Assembly (NCBI RefSeq): GCF_003072125.1
Contig: NZ_QCYH01000004.1
Location: 243,265-307,264, forward strand
Source of the DNA: Pelagivirga sediminicola
Lineage (GTDB): Bacteria; Pseudomonadota; Alphaproteobacteria; Rhodobacterales; Rhodobacteraceae
Direction: 5' to 3'
DNA length: 64,000 nt
The notes below the pieces were generated by a model. The model did no database searches. It was not told where the DNA came from and saw nothing but the letters and a program-made list of their open reading frames with translations. The position numbers and the translations under genes are program-made. Positions 8,885 through 20,325 of the stretch are shown here, in pieces. How positions within the stretch are numbered: the stretch's first letter is position 1; every line of letters begins with the position of its first letter.

Positions 8885-10123
8885 TTACCCGGCCTTGTCC
8901 AAATCGAAGGCATCATGCAGCGCCTGAACGGCGAGTTCCATGTATTTCCGGTCGATCAGCACGGAAATCTTTATCTCGGAGGTTGCAATCACCTTGATGT
9001 TGATCCCCTCATCGCTGAGCGTGCGGAACATCTGGGCGGCAACGCCGGACTGGCTGCGCATGCCGATGCCGACCGCCGAAATCTTGGCCACGTCGGTGTC
9101 CGCGACCAGATTGGAATAATCGATCTGCCCCGCCTCGATCGCTTTTTTCAGGGCGTTTTCGGCGCGCGAGACCTGCTCGGTCGGGCAGGAGAAGGTCATG
9201 TCGGTGCGCCCCTCCTCCGAGATGTTCTGAATGATCATGTCCACATTCACGCCCGCCTCGGACAGCGGGCCGAAGATGGCGGCGGCAATGCCGGGACGGT
9301 CCGCGACCGAAAGAAGCGTCATCTTGGCCTCGTCGCGCGAATAAGCGATGCCGGTCACAACTTTGGATTCCATGATTTCCTCCTCGGCGCAGACAAGGGT
9401 GCCGGCGTCATCTGATTGTTCCTCGAAACTGCTGAGCACGCGCAGCTTGACGTTAAACCGCATCGCCAGCTCGACCGAGCGGGTCTGCAGCACCTTGGCA
9501 CCAAGGCTGGCCAGTTCCAGCATCTCCTCATAGGCGATGCGGTCCAGCTTGCGCGCTTTGGGCGAAATGCGCGGATCGGTGGTGTAGACGCCGTCGACAT
9601 CGGTGTAGATATCGCAGCGTTCCGCCCCCATCGCGGCGGCGAAGGCGACGGCGGTGGTATCGCTGCCGCCGCGGCCCAGCGTGGTGATGCGGCCCTCGGG
9701 GCTGATGCCCTGAAAGCCGGCGACGACGGCGACGCGCATGCCTTCTGCAAATTTCGCCATGATGTTGGCGGGCGGAATATCGACGATCCGCGCGGCGGAA
9801 TGGGCGCTGGTGGTCTTGACCGGCACCTGCCAGCCTTGCCAGCTGCGCGCGGGTATGTCCATTTCCTGCAAGGTGAGCGCCATGAGTCCGGCCGTCACGT
9901 TCTCGCCCGAAGAGACCACGGCATCATATTCGCGCGCGTCATAAAGCGGCGACGTCTCGCCGACCCAGCCCACCAGTTCGTTGGTCTTGCCGGACATCGC
10001 CGACACGATGACGATCACGTCATAGCCTTTGGCAACCTCGACGCCCACGCGCTTGGCCGCGCGGCGGATACGGTCAGGATTGGCGACGGATGTGCCGCCG
10101 AATTTCATCACGAGAACGGGCAT
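8885..10123 (-). CDS. lysC: Aspartate kinase
   Basis: Phosphorylates aspartate, the first step to lysine, threonine, methionine and diaminopimelate. At 412 aa it is a monofunctional aspartokinase: kinase domain at residues 1-250 beginning VMKFGGTSVANPDRI, with the GGSDTTAVAFAAAM active-site loop, and two ACT domains at the C-terminus (VADRPGIAAAIFGPLSEAGV and GIGMRSQSGVAAQMFRTL) that normally give feedback inhibition by lysine and/or threonine. The start ATG gives the family N-terminus MPVLVMKFGG. It precedes ptsP; a pseudo-operon with shared transcription is possible but not proven. Confidence 0.96.
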   Translation of the reverse strand: MPVLVMKFGGTSVANPDRIRRAAKRVGVEVAKGYDVIVIVSAMSGKTNELVGWVGETSPLYDAREYDAVVSSGENVTAGLMALTLQEMDIPARSWQGWQVPVKTTSAHSAARIVDIPPANIMAKFAEGMRVAVVAGFQGISPEGRITTLGRGGSDTTAVAFAAAMGAERCDIYTDVDGVYTTDPRISPKARKLDRIAYEEMLELASLGAKVLQTRSVELAMRFNVKLRVLSSFEEQSDDAGTLVCAEEEIMESKVVTGIAYSRDEAKMTLLSVADRPGIAAAIFGPLSEAGVNVDMIIQNISEEGRTDMTFSCPTEQVSRAENALKKAIEAGQIDYSNLVADTDVAKISAVGIGMRSQSGVAAQMFRTLSDEGINIKVIATSEIKISVLIDRKYMELAVQALHDAFDLDKAG

Positions 10124-10213
10124 CTTTGCGTTCCTTGTGGCAAGTTCGGGGGCGGTTTACGCGGCGCGCGCGCCAAGGGCAATAGCGGGCGTCGGGGCGC
10201 CGGGCGTCCGCCA

Positions 10214-10229
10214 GGGGCGAAACGCTTTA
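10214..10229. repeat. GCGTTTCGCC-family repeat, single arm, copy 3
   Basis: Minus strand reads TTAAAGCGTTTCGCC-like: the stop codon TAA of the ACT-domain gene (10227-10229) runs directly into AGCGTTTCGCCCC. Only one arm is present, so it cannot form the hairpin seen in other copies. Confidence 0.5.
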
Positions 10230-10631
10230 GCCGCGGGCCTCGCGCACCATTTCGCCAAGGGCGGTCATTGCGTCCTCGGCGCGCTCGGCGGGAATGAACA
10301 GGTGATCGTGATAGAAACCCGCCACCGGGTTGACCCCCATGCCCAGCCCCGCAAGCCGCGTCGTCACCTTCGCCAGAAATCCCACGGCGTCCAGCGCGGA
10401 ATGCACGTTCAGCGTGATCATCCGGCAGGGAAATTCATATGGAAGGCCAGCAGCCTGGGCCGCGTCGCGCGTGATGATGATCGTGGTGCCTTCGCCCTCC
10501 TGCATGGTCATGCGCGGGTCCAGACCCGGCGGCACGCTATGTCCCGGCAAGGTGACGAAAACATATGTCAGCGGATCCAGTACCGGCGACATTCCCGACA
10601 GAAGATGTTTGAGATCGTGCTCTCCGGCCAT
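10227..10631 (-). CDS. ACT domain-containing protein (ACT_3/DUF2241 type)
   Basis: Small stand-alone ACT-type protein of 134 aa; such proteins usually bind amino acids or other small ligands and regulate enzymes, but no function is known for this one. Visible features are LDPLTYVFVTLPG near the N-terminus and the repeated hydrophobic ACT pattern HSALDAVGFLAKVTTRLAGL followed by GMGVNPVAGFYHDHLFIP. The start at 10631 is chosen because GGGAGG lies 6 nt upstream; the frame remains open to 10766 but those extra residues are arginine-rich and unlike the family. It is next to lysC, itself ACT-regulated, which may be coincidence. Confidence 0.8.
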   Translation of the reverse strand: MAGEHDLKHLLSGMSPVLDPLTYVFVTLPGHSVPPGLDPRMTMQEGEGTTIIITRDAAQAAGLPYEFPCRMITLNVHSALDAVGFLAKVTTRLAGLGMGVNPVAGFYHDHLFIPAERAEDAMTALGEMVREARG

Positions 10632-10710
10632 CCGGCCCTCCCGGCATTGGTTTGCGGCTATCTTCCGTAAAACCATGGCCGGGCGGCCCTTGTCCAGCAG
10701 GATCGGGGCC

Positions 10711-11142
10711 TCAGTTGACCTTGCGCGTCGGGCGGAACGGCAACGGCAGGATCGCGGCCCCGTCATCCATCAGCTTGCGCGCCTCGTCGGCGCGTGCTTC
10801 GCCCCAGATCGGGCGTTCGGGCGCGGCGCCCTCGTGGATGTCGCGCGCCTGGCGGATGAAATCCGTGCCGACATATTCCGAGTTCGCCTCGACCTTCCTG
10901 CGAAGCTGCGCGATGGCCTTTTGCGCGGGCGTCTCGGGCGCGGCAAGCTGCTGCCGCTTGGGCGGCGCATCGCCGCGGGCGGATTGCACGCTGGGCGCCA
11001 TGATGCTTTTGGTGACGTCAGGGCTGCCGCATTCCGCACAGACGATCAAGCCCGCCCGCGCCAGCTTGTCAAAGGAGGCCGCCGATTGAAACCAACTATC
11101 GAAACGGTGGTCTTCGGCACATTTCAACGAGAACTTTATCAT
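10711..11142 (-). CDS. DUF1178 family protein
   Basis: Conserved alphaproteobacterial and betaproteobacterial protein of unknown function, 143 aa. The family is recognised by the N-terminus MIKFSLKCAEDHRFDSWFQS, a CxxC pair (VCAECGSP) resembling a small metal-binding site, and the C-terminal YVGTDFIRQARDIHEG segment. The start ATG at 11142 is the one that gives this N-terminus; an 18-codon extension upstream looks spurious. It is followed closely by the ACT-domain gene and preceded by the Nudix hydrolase on the same strand, all three probably co-transcribed. Confidence 0.85.
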   Translation of the reverse strand: MIKFSLKCAEDHRFDSWFQSAASFDKLARAGLIVCAECGSPDVTKSIMAPSVQSARGDAPPKRQQLAAPETPAQKAIAQLRRKVEANSEYVGTDFIRQARDIHEGAAPERPIWGEARADEARKLMDDGAAILPLPFRPTRKVN

Positions 11143-11211
11143 CTTTTCCAGCCCGGCTTCACCCATGATAAATATAGCCTCCCGCGCGGATATCAAGCGT
11201 GGCGGCCCCGC

Positions 11212-11697
11212 TCAGCCGCCGGCGCGCGCGGGGTCGAACTTGCGGATCATATGCGCAAGTTCGGGCTCGTCCACCAGCGCGGCGGCCTTTTTCGGGCGCA
11301 GCCATTTGCGTTTGCGCTGCCCGGCCTCGGGAAAGTCGGCGGCCACTTCGCGCACTTTCAGCGCATAGACCATGGCCACGCAAGGCAGATCAGCGCCGCC
11401 CGGAACGCTCTTGTGATAGTAATAGAGGCCCAGGCACCGCGGATGGATGCGCCCGCGCACGCCGGCCTCTTCCCAGGCCTCGATCTCGGCGCTTTGCATG
11501 GGGGTCTTGCCGTCCATCGGCCAGCCCTTGGGCACGATCCAGCGGCCCGATCCGCGGCTGGTGATCAGCAACACCTCCGGCTTGCCGCGCCGCATCCGAT
11601 AGCAGAGCGCGGCGAATTGCGTGCGCAGATCGCTTTTGCCTGCGTCGCTCAGATCAATCGGAATATGCGCCGTCGGTGCGGTGTTTTCGCTGTCCAT
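11212..11697 (-). CDS. Nudix hydrolase
   Basis: Predicted pyrophosphohydrolase (161 aa) acting on a nucleoside diphosphate linked to some other moiety; the sequence WIVPKGWPMDGKTP resembles the diphosphoinositol/diadenosine polyphosphate hydrolase branch. The Nudix box reads GKTPMQSAEIEAWEEAGV: the metal-binding EExG core is intact, while the usual Arg before the first Glu is Ile. The start is ATG 11697 with AAGGG just upstream; an in-frame TTG at 11751 would add 18 residues. Substrate specificity cannot be assigned from sequence. Confidence 0.85.
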   Translation of the reverse strand: MDSENTAPTAHIPIDLSDAGKSDLRTQFAALCYRMRRGKPEVLLITSRGSGRWIVPKGWPMDGKTPMQSAEIEAWEEAGVRGRIHPRCLGLYYYHKSVPGGADLPCVAMVYALKVREVAADFPEAGQRKRKWLRPKKAAALVDEPELAHMIRKFDPARAGG

Positions 11698-11839
11698 CTG
11701 GCCCTTTGCGCCTGCTGCGTGCTTTCCCAATTTGGCTATTGCCTTCGGCAATTATATGGCGAGGATGGCCAGAATAACAACAGCTTGCGGAAATCGTTGA
11801 AGAATTGGCCGCGGCTGAATGGCGCAAGGAGACAGGGAA

Positions 11840-12622
11840 ATGCGGATCAAACGCGCAAGCGATCGTTTTTTTGCACGGCTGCGGCAGGGCGGAGCCGCGG
11901 GCCTTGCGGCGCTGCTCTTGCTGGCGCCGGGTGCGCATGCGCAGCAGGCTATTACGGTCTTTGCCGCGGCGTCATTGAAGAACGCGATGGATGATATCAC
12001 CGCGGTCTATCCGGCGGAGGTGGCCGTGTCGCTGGGCGGCAGCGGCACGCTGGCGCGGCAGATCGGCGAAGGCGCGCCGGGGGACGTGGCGTTTCTGGCC
12101 AATACCGACTGGATGGATTGGCTGGAAGAGAATGGCACCGTTGACCCGGCGCAGCGCGTCGCGCTGGTGGGCAATGCGCTGGTCGTGATCGCGCCGGCGG
12201 ATACGCCGGACCTGGACGGCGCGGATGCAGGCACGCTGCTGGCGCGGCTGGCTGGCGGGCGCATGGCCATCGGCCAGACGCAGAGCGTGCCGGCCGGCAT
12301 GTATGGTCGCGCCTGGCTGGAGGCGGCGGGCATGTGGGACGCGCTGATGCCGCATCTGGCCGAGACGGACAACGTGCGCATGGCGCTGGCGCTGGTCGCG
12401 CGCGGCGAGGCGCCGCTGGGCGTGGTCTATGCCACCGATGCCGCGGCCGAGCCGGGGGTGCGCGTGGTCTACCGCGTTCCCGAGGGCATGCACGATCCCA
12501 TCATCTACCCGGTGGCCGCGCTGAGCGAGGCGGGCGCGCCCTTCATGGCGTTCCTGCAAGGCGCCGAGGCGCGCGAGGTGTTCGCGGCGCACGGTTTCGT
12601 GCCCCTCACGGACGCCCCGTGA
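11840..12622 (+). CDS. modA: Molybdate ABC transporter substrate-binding protein
   Basis: Periplasmic molybdate/tungstate-binding protein feeding ModBC. 260 aa with an N-terminal signal peptide (basic RIKRASDRFFARLRQ, hydrophobic LAALLLLAPG, cleavage near AHAQQ). The mature start ITVFAAASLKNAMDDI and the oxyanion-site segments GGSGTLARQI, GQTQSVPAGMYG and GVVYATDA are family hallmarks. The start ATG 11840 has AGGAG 8 nt upstream; an earlier ATG at 11819 would only lengthen the signal. It overlaps modB by 4 bp, giving a tight modABC operon. No ModE-type regulator or Moco RNA motif was recognised in the short upstream region. Confidence 0.93.
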   Translation: MRIKRASDRFFARLRQGGAAGLAALLLLAPGAHAQQAITVFAAASLKNAMDDITAVYPAEVAVSLGGSGTLARQIGEGAPGDVAFLANTDWMDWLEENGTVDPAQRVALVGNALVVIAPADTPDLDGADAGTLLARLAGGRMAIGQTQSVPAGMYGRAWLEAAGMWDALMPHLAETDNVRMALALVARGEAPLGVVYATDAAAEPGVRVVYRVPEGMHDPIIYPVAALSEAGAPFMAFLQGAEAREVFAAHGFVPLTDAP

Positions 12623-13305
12623 CACTGGACGCCGCCGCATATGACGCGCTGGCGCTGTCGTTGAAAGTGTCGCTGGTGGCGACGCTTTTCAGCCTGCCGG
12701 TCGCGATTGCGGTGGCGTGGCTGCTGGCGCGGCGGCGGTTTCCGGGGCACGCGCTGGTCAGCGCGCTGGTGCATCTGCCGCTGGTCCTGCCGCCGGTGGT
12801 GACGGGTTATCTGCTGCTGCTGACCTTTGGCCGCAACGGCGCGGTGGGCGGCCTGCTGGAGTCCCTCGGGATCGTCTTCGCCTTTCGCTGGACCGGCGCG
12901 GCGCTGGCGGCGGGGGTCATGGGATTTCCGCTGATGGTGCGCGCCATCCGCCTGTCGATCGAGGCGGTCGATCCCCGGCTGGAGGAGGCCGCGGCGACGC
13001 TGGGCGCGGGCCGCTGGGCGGGGTTCGCGCGCGTCACGCTGCCGCTGATCGGGCCGGGAATACTGGCGGGGGCGGTCATGGGCTTTGCCAAGGCGATGGG
13101 CGAATTCGGCGCGACGATCACTTTTGTCGCCAACATTCCGGGCCAGACGCAGACGCTGCCCTCCGCGATCTACGCGTTCCTTCAGGTGCCGGGCGGCGAG
13201 GGCGCGGCGCTGCGGCTGGTGCTGCTGGCGTCGGGCGTCGCCATCGGGGCGGTGCTGCTGTCCGAATGGCTGGCGCGGCGCATGGCGGCGAGGATCGGGG
13301 CATGA
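12619..13305 (+). CDS. modB: Molybdate ABC transporter permease
   Basis: Inner-membrane channel of the molybdate importer, 228 aa with about five transmembrane helices. The ABC permease EAA loop is present (EEAAATLGAGRWAGFARVTL) as well as the conserved LPLVLPPVVTGYLLLL and AMGEFGATITFVANIPGQTQ segments specific to ModB. Translation begins at GTG 12619, which overlaps the modA stop (GTGA), so it is translationally coupled. It overlaps modC in the same way. Confidence 0.94.
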   Translation: MTLDAAAYDALALSLKVSLVATLFSLPVAIAVAWLLARRRFPGHALVSALVHLPLVLPPVVTGYLLLLTFGRNGAVGGLLESLGIVFAFRWTGAALAAGVMGFPLMVRAIRLSIEAVDPRLEEAAATLGAGRWAGFARVTLPLIGPGILAGAVMGFAKAMGEFGATITFVANIPGQTQTLPSAIYAFLQVPGGEGAALRLVLLASGVAIGAVLLSEWLARRMAARIGA

Positions 13306-14387
13306 GCCTGAGCGTCGATATCGCGCATCGCTTCGACGGATTCGCGCTGGAGGCGGCGTTTGAGGCGGGCAGCGGCGTAACCGCGATCTTCGGTCCCTCG
13401 GGGTCGGGCAAATCGACCATCGGCAACGCCGTTGCGGGGCTCTTGCGGCCGGATCGGGGGCGGATCGAGCTTGGGGGCGATGTGCTGTTTGATCGCGCCC
13501 AAGGGATTTGCATCGCCGCTGCGCGGCGGCGGATCGGCGTGGTGTTTCAGGAGGGACGGCTTTTTCCGCATCTCGACGTGGCGCGCAATATCGCCTTTGG
13601 CGCGCGCTATGCGCCCGCCGGTGCGCCGGGGCTGGACGAGGGCGCGATCATGGCGATGCTGGGGATCGAGCCGTTGATGGCCCGCCGCCCGCGCAGCCTG
13701 TCGGGGGGCGAGAAGCAGCGCGTCGCCATCGCGCGCGCGCTGCTCATGCGGCCCCGCCTTTTGCTGATGGACGAGCCGCTGGCGGCGCTGGACGGCCCGC
13801 GCAAGGACGAGATCCTGCCCTATCTGGAGCGCTTGCGCGACAGCGGCACGGTGCCGATTGTCTACATCACCCACAGCGTCGCCGAAATCGCGCGGCTGGC
13901 TGACCGCATCGTCGTGCTGCGCGAGGGCCGCGTGTTGCGGCAGGGCGATATCACCGACGTGCTGAGCGATCCGGCGATGGTGCCGCTGATCGGCGTGCGC
14001 GAGGCCGGATCGGTCCTGATCGCGAAAGTGACCGAGCGGAGCCCCGGCGGGCTGAGCCGACTGGAGATCGGCGGCGGCACGTTGCGGCTGCCGGGGATCG
14101 AGGCGGAGGTCGGCCAGACCTTGCGTGTGCGGGTTCTGGCGCAGGATGTGCTGGTGTCGCTGGCCCGGCCAGAGGGGCTGTCGTCCCGCAACATCCTGCC
14201 CGCTGTCGTCGAGGAGATCCGTCGCGGCGACGGGCCGGGCGTGGCCCTGTCGCTGCGGATCGGTGAGGCGCGGCTGCTGGCACGCATCACCGCCGACGCC
14301 TTGGAGGATCTGGCGCTGCGACCGGGCATGGATTGCTATGCCGTGCTGAAGGCGACGGCGGTCGCACGGGCGGATATCGGGAGTTGA
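13302..14387 (+). CDS. modC: Molybdate ABC transporter ATP-binding protein
   Basis: ATPase driving molybdate import, 361 aa. Walker A GPSGSGKST at residues 31-39, signature LSGGEKQRVAIARAL, Walker B LLLMDEPLAALD and switch His in YITHSV are all present. The C-terminal 100 residues form a Mop-type molybdate-binding domain, which in ModC proteins lets the cargo regulate the ATPase. ATG 13302 overlaps the modB stop (ATGA). The operon end converges with dppF, only 41 bp away. Confidence 0.94.
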   Translation: MSLSVDIAHRFDGFALEAAFEAGSGVTAIFGPSGSGKSTIGNAVAGLLRPDRGRIELGGDVLFDRAQGICIAAARRRIGVVFQEGRLFPHLDVARNIAFGARYAPAGAPGLDEGAIMAMLGIEPLMARRPRSLSGGEKQRVAIARALLMRPRLLLMDEPLAALDGPRKDEILPYLERLRDSGTVPIVYITHSVAEIARLADRIVVLREGRVLRQGDITDVLSDPAMVPLIGVREAGSVLIAKVTERSPGGLSRLEIGGGTLRLPGIEAEVGQTLRVRVLAQDVLVSLARPEGLSSRNILPAVVEEIRRGDGPGVALSLRIGEARLLARITADALEDLALRPGMDCYAVLKATAVARADIGS

Positions 14388-14428
14388 GAGCGCCTGCAGC
14401 TTGTTCTTTTGCAACCTGAGCGGCGCAT

Positions 14429-16436
<2,008 letters not shown>

Positions 16437-16437
<1 letters not shown>

Positions 16438-17345
16438 CAGTCGTCTCCCCGGCGCAGTTTCGGGTTCAACACGTCGCGCAGCCAGTCGCCCAGGAGGTTG
16501 AGCGCCAGCACCAGCGCCACCAGCACGAGCGCGGGGTAGAGCGTGATCCACCAGCTGCCTGAAAAGATGAATTCAAAGCCCGACCGGATCAGCGAGCCAA
16601 GCGACGGCTTGTCCGTCGGCATGCCGAGGCCGAGGAAGCTAAGCGCGGCTTCGGTCATGATCGCCTCGGCGACCTGGATCGTCGAGATCACCAGCACCGG
16701 GGTCAGGGTGTTGGGCAGGATGTGCACCCACATCACCTTGCGCGCGGGCAGGCCGATGACGCGGGCGGCGTCCACGTATTCCTTGTTCTTCTCGCCCAGC
16801 ACCGAGGACCGCACCGTGCGCGCGAATTTCGGCCATTCGGCGATGCCGATGATGATGATCAGCATGAAGATCGCGTAATCGGCATAGACATTGGCATCGA
16901 ACGCCGCCTGAAAGAGGGCGAGCGCGATGATGGCGATCATCAGCGTCGAGAGCGACATCTGGATATCCGCAAGGCGCATCAGGAAGCTGTCGACCCAGCC
17001 GCCCTTGTACCCGGCCCAAAGGCCCAGCGTGACGCCGAGGATGCCTTGGACGATGACCGCGCCGATGCCGATGATCAGGCTGATGCCGGTGCCATACATG
17101 ATCGTGCTGAACACGCCGCGCCCCTGCGCATCGGTGCCCAGCCAATAGCGCTCGTCGCCACCATCGCGCCAAGAGGGGGGCAGCTCGCTGTCCATAATGT
17201 CGAGTTGCAAGAGGTCATAGGGGTTCTGCGGCGCGATCCACGGGGCCAGCACCGCCATGACGATCAGGAAGAGCAGCACGATGCCCGCGCCGATGGCGAC
17301 CGGATCGGACAGGAAGCGTTTGAGAAAACCCTGCCAAGTGATCAT
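16437..17345 (-). CDS. dppC: Peptide ABC transporter permease (DppC type)
   Basis: Inner-membrane permease of the peptide importer, 302 aa with about six helices. An N-terminal OppC-like segment (VLAPWIAPQNPYDL) precedes the periplasmic loop GTDAQGRGVFSTIMYGTGISL typical of DppC/OppC, and the EAA loop (YVDAARVIGLPARKVMWVHI) contacts the ATPases. It overlaps both neighbours by a few bases. The long ELPPSWRDGGDERYW loop is usual for roseobacter peptide permeases. Confidence 0.92.
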
Positions 17346-18328
17346 GCTTTGGCCCCCGGCAGTTTCACCATCGGATTGATGAGCGTGTAGACGAAATCGA
17401 CAATGGTGTTCACGACAACGAAGATCAGGCCGACGACGATGATATAGGCGATGATCAGCGGCGTATCGACACGGTTCACGGCCTCAAGAAACAGGAACCC
17501 CATGCCGGGCCATTGGAACACCGTTTCCGTCAGGATCGTGTAGGCGATCAGCGTGCCGATCATCAGACCGCCCACCGTGACGACCGGCAGCAGCGTGTTG
17601 CGGAAGGCGTGGACATAGCGCACGCGCGGGGTGGACAGCCCCTTGGCGCGGGCGAAGCGGACATAATCGGTGCCCATCGCCTCCATCATTTCGGCGCGGA
17701 TCAGGCGGATGAACAGCGGCAGCATGATTGAGCTGAGCGCGATGGATGGCAGGATGAGATGCGCCAGCCCGTCCCATGTGAGAAAGCCTGTCTCCCAGCC
17801 CCATGGCAGGCGATAGGTTTCGCCGCGGCCGAAAGCGGGCAGCCAGCCCAGCTCGACCCCGAAGAGCCAGACCAGCAGGATCGCGGTCAGGAAGACGGGG
17901 ATCGAAATGCCGATAATCGACGCGGTCATGATGGTCTTGGCCAGCCATTTATCGCGGTTGATGGCGCAATAGATGCCGCCGGGGATGGACAGCCCGAGGA
18001 AGATGACGACGGCGCCCAAAACCAGTTCGAACGTGGCGGGGAATTTATCCATGATGACGTCGAGCGCGGGGCGTTTGAAGAAATAGGACGTGCCCAGATC
18101 GCCCTGCACCGCGCGGCCCAGGAAGCGGCCATATTGCACGAGGAACGGATCGTTCAGGCCCAGCTGGTCGCGAAGCACATCGCGGTCTTCCTCGGACACG
18201 GACTGGCCCACAAGCTCGCGCAGCGGGTCGCCCAGATTGTCCTGAATGGAGAACCCGATGAGGGAGATGACGAACATCACGATCACCGCCTGAAAGGCGC
18301 GTCGGATGAGAAATGCGATGATGTGCAT
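17342..18328 (-). CDS. dppB: Peptide ABC transporter permease (DppB type)
   Basis: Inner-membrane permease, 328 aa, about six helices. N-terminus FLIRRAFQAVIVMFVISLIG, the LGLNDPFLVQYGRFLGRAVQ loop and the EAA segment DYVRFARAKGLSTPRVRYVH identify the DppB/OppB family. ATG 18328 is chosen because it gives this N-terminus; upstream codons are unlike the family. It follows dppA after 154 bp that contain a strong stem-loop, and overlaps dppC. Confidence 0.92.
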   Translation of the reverse strand: MHIIAFLIRRAFQAVIVMFVISLIGFSIQDNLGDPLRELVGQSVSEEDRDVLRDQLGLNDPFLVQYGRFLGRAVQGDLGTSYFFKRPALDVIMDKFPATFELVLGAVVIFLGLSIPGGIYCAINRDKWLAKTIMTASIIGISIPVFLTAILLVWLFGVELGWLPAFGRGETYRLPWGWETGFLTWDGLAHLILPSIALSSIMLPLFIRLIRAEMMEAMGTDYVRFARAKGLSTPRVRYVHAFRNTLLPVVTVGGLMIGTLIAYTILTETVFQWPGMGFLFLEAVNRVDTPLIIAYIIVVGLIFVVVNTIVDFVYTLINPMVKLPGAKA

Positions 18329-18442
18329 GTCGGCTATGCGCTCTCTGGCGGGTGCTGGAGGGGCGGAAACGTTCCGAAAAGAATGAGGGGCGTCTAAGCG
18401 GTAGCTGCCCCTCGCGTCAACCCCTGCGGGCAGGGTGACGTC

Positions 18443-18473
18443 GCGGCGGGCCGGTGCATGACCGGCCCGTCGC
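18443..18473 (-). promoter_or_regulatory. Stem-loop between dppA and dppB
   Basis: Thirteen-base arms (18443-18455 and 18461-18473, one G-U pair) around a five-base loop lie just after the dppA stop. There is no U-run, so it is more likely a transcript stabiliser or partial attenuator than a full terminator. Such structures after the binding-protein gene are a common way to make more binding protein than permease. Confidence 0.55.
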
Positions 18474-18482
18474 AAGATGCTT

Positions 18483-20027
18483 TTATTCTTCGATGACCAG
18501 ATCGCCCAGATAGGGGAAGTTCATCACGTTCAGGATCGGCTCGATATCCACGCCCTTGCGCGCGGCCCATGCCAGATCCTGCCAGTGCAGCGGGATGAAG
18601 GCCGCATCGTCATACAGAATCTTCTCGATCTCCTGCAGATCCTTGGCGCGCTTGTCGGCGTCCGTTTCGGACAGCGAGGCCATGGTCATCTCGTCAACCT
18701 TCGGGTTGGAATAGTTGCCCGAATTATACTGACCTTTGCCCGTGTCGGCGTTCGGCGTCATGTTGAGGAATTCAAAGAAGTTCGCCGAATCCTCGGTATC
18801 CGAATGCCAGCCGATCATCATGATGTCCGCCGCGCGTTCATCGTATTTCGGCCAGTATTGCGCCTTGGGCATGGTGGTCAGGTCGATGTCGATATTGATC
18901 TTGGCCAGCATCGCCGCTGCCGCTTCGCAGATCTTGTAATCGTTCACGTAGCGGTTGTTGGGGCACATCATGGAGGCGCTGAAACCGTCGGCATATCCGG
19001 CCTCTTCCATCAGCGATTGCGCCTTGGCAACGTCAAAGCGCGGCTTCAGGTCGGGGTTGTGACCGACATAGCCCTCGGGCGAGTTCTGCGCGGCGACGGT
19101 GCCGAAGCCCTTCATGATCTTGCTGACGATGCCTTCGTTGTTGATGGCGTTGACCATCGCCAGACGCACCTTGGGATCGGCCAGCGCCTCGTTCCGCTTG
19201 CCGTTCAGTTGCAGCGTGATGATGCGCGTGCCGGGCAGGGTGACGAGGTTGACGTTGTCGTCGGCCTCGATCCGCTCCAGATCGGTGGGCGGGACGGGCG
19301 CGATGAAATCCACGTCGCCCGACAGCAGGGCCGCAACGCGCGTCGGCGCTTCCTTGATCGGGGTCAGCGTGGCGGTCTGGACGTTGCCGGGGCTGTCCGT
19401 GTCCCAGTAGTCCGGGTTGCGCTTGAAGACCATCTTCACGCCCTGCTCGCGCTCGGCGACGGTGAAGGGGCCGGTGCCCGAGATGTTCTTGGAGGCAAAG
19501 CTGTCGCCATGTTTCGCGATCTCGGCGCCGCCGTCCTCGTAGAACTTCTTGTCCATCGGAAAGACATAGGTGGCGGTGTTCAGGATCAGCGGGCTGGGCC
19601 CGTCCGTCTTGATCTCGACGGTGTAGTCGTCAACCGCGGTGACCGAGGTCCAGCCCGAGAAGATGCCCTTGAAATCGGCCGAGGATTTCAGGCGCTCGAC
19701 GGTCCAGACCACGTCTTCGGCGGTCATCTCGTTGCCGGAGTGGAATTTGACCCCCTCGCGCAGCTTGAAGCGCATGGTGGTGTCGTCCACCCGTTCCCAT
19801 TCGGTTGCGAGGCGCGGATCAAAGCCGTGGTCCTTGTTCCAGCGCACCAGCGGGTCAAAGACCATGTGGCTCAGCTGCAGTGTGCCGCCCGAAAGCTGCT
19901 CGTGCGGATCGAGCGAGACGGGGTCGGCGTCATAGGCAAAGTTCAGCGATTGCGCCGAAGCCATGCCGCCGACGCCCAGAAGCAGCGCCGTGGCGGTGGC
20001 CGTGGCAAGGGTGCGAAGTGTTTTCAT
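18483..20027 (-). CDS. dppA: Peptide/nickel-type ABC transporter substrate-binding protein (DppA type)
   Basis: Periplasmic solute-binding protein (SBP family 5), 514 aa with a signal peptide (MKTLRTLATATATALLLGVG, cleavage after ASAQ). The mature protein starts LNFAYDADPVSLDPHEQ, the typical dipeptide-binding N-terminus, and contains the family signature around MRFKLREGVKFHSGNEMTAE. GGGAGA lies 7 nt upstream of ATG 20027. First gene of the five-gene importer; peptide, opine or other specificity is unknown. Confidence 0.92.
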   Translation of the reverse strand: MKTLRTLATATATALLLGVGGMASAQSLNFAYDADPVSLDPHEQLSGGTLQLSHMVFDPLVRWNKDHGFDPRLATEWERVDDTTMRFKLREGVKFHSGNEMTAEDVVWTVERLKSSADFKGIFSGWTSVTAVDDYTVEIKTDGPSPLILNTATYVFPMDKKFYEDGGAEIAKHGDSFASKNISGTGPFTVAEREQGVKMVFKRNPDYWDTDSPGNVQTATLTPIKEAPTRVAALLSGDVDFIAPVPPTDLERIEADDNVNLVTLPGTRIITLQLNGKRNEALADPKVRLAMVNAINNEGIVSKIMKGFGTVAAQNSPEGYVGHNPDLKPRFDVAKAQSLMEEAGYADGFSASMMCPNNRYVNDYKICEAAAAMLAKINIDIDLTTMPKAQYWPKYDERAADIMMIGWHSDTEDSANFFEFLNMTPNADTGKGQYNSGNYSNPKVDEMTMASLSETDADKRAKDLQEIEKILYDDAAFIPLHWQDLAWAARKGVDIEPILNVMNFPYLGDLVIEE

Positions 20028-20325
20028 GGAAGATCTCCCTGATCGTTTAATTGCGCGCAGCGCCGGGCGAGGCGCGAGCCGATGGCGCAGGTTGTCCCGA
20101 TTCTGAAGGAGTGTAAAGGCGGCTTGCCCTGCCGGGATGCCCATGCCGTCACGGAAACCGTTTGAAAATAGCCGTATGGCAGGCTGTGGCGGGCATATGG
20201 CGCGCGGCGCGGCCGGTGCTGGCGCGAATGGCGGGTGCAGCGGGGCAGGGTGCCTTGACCCTCTGGGGTGCCCCGATTATTGATCGAAACGCTCAGGCAT
20301 AGGCGCCTGGCGTTTGGGGTTTCTC
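20028..20325. other. 298-bp intergenic region between dppA and the iron-type permease
   Basis: Divergent upstream region holding the promoters of the dpp operon and the iron-type permease. On the minus strand TACACT resembles a -10 box but has no good -35 partner. No coding potential or strong hairpin recognised. Confidence 0.4.

Noticed and set aside
18477..20042. 521-codon plus-strand frame opposite dppA
   Set aside because: Antisense shadow; dppA has a signal peptide and family motifs.
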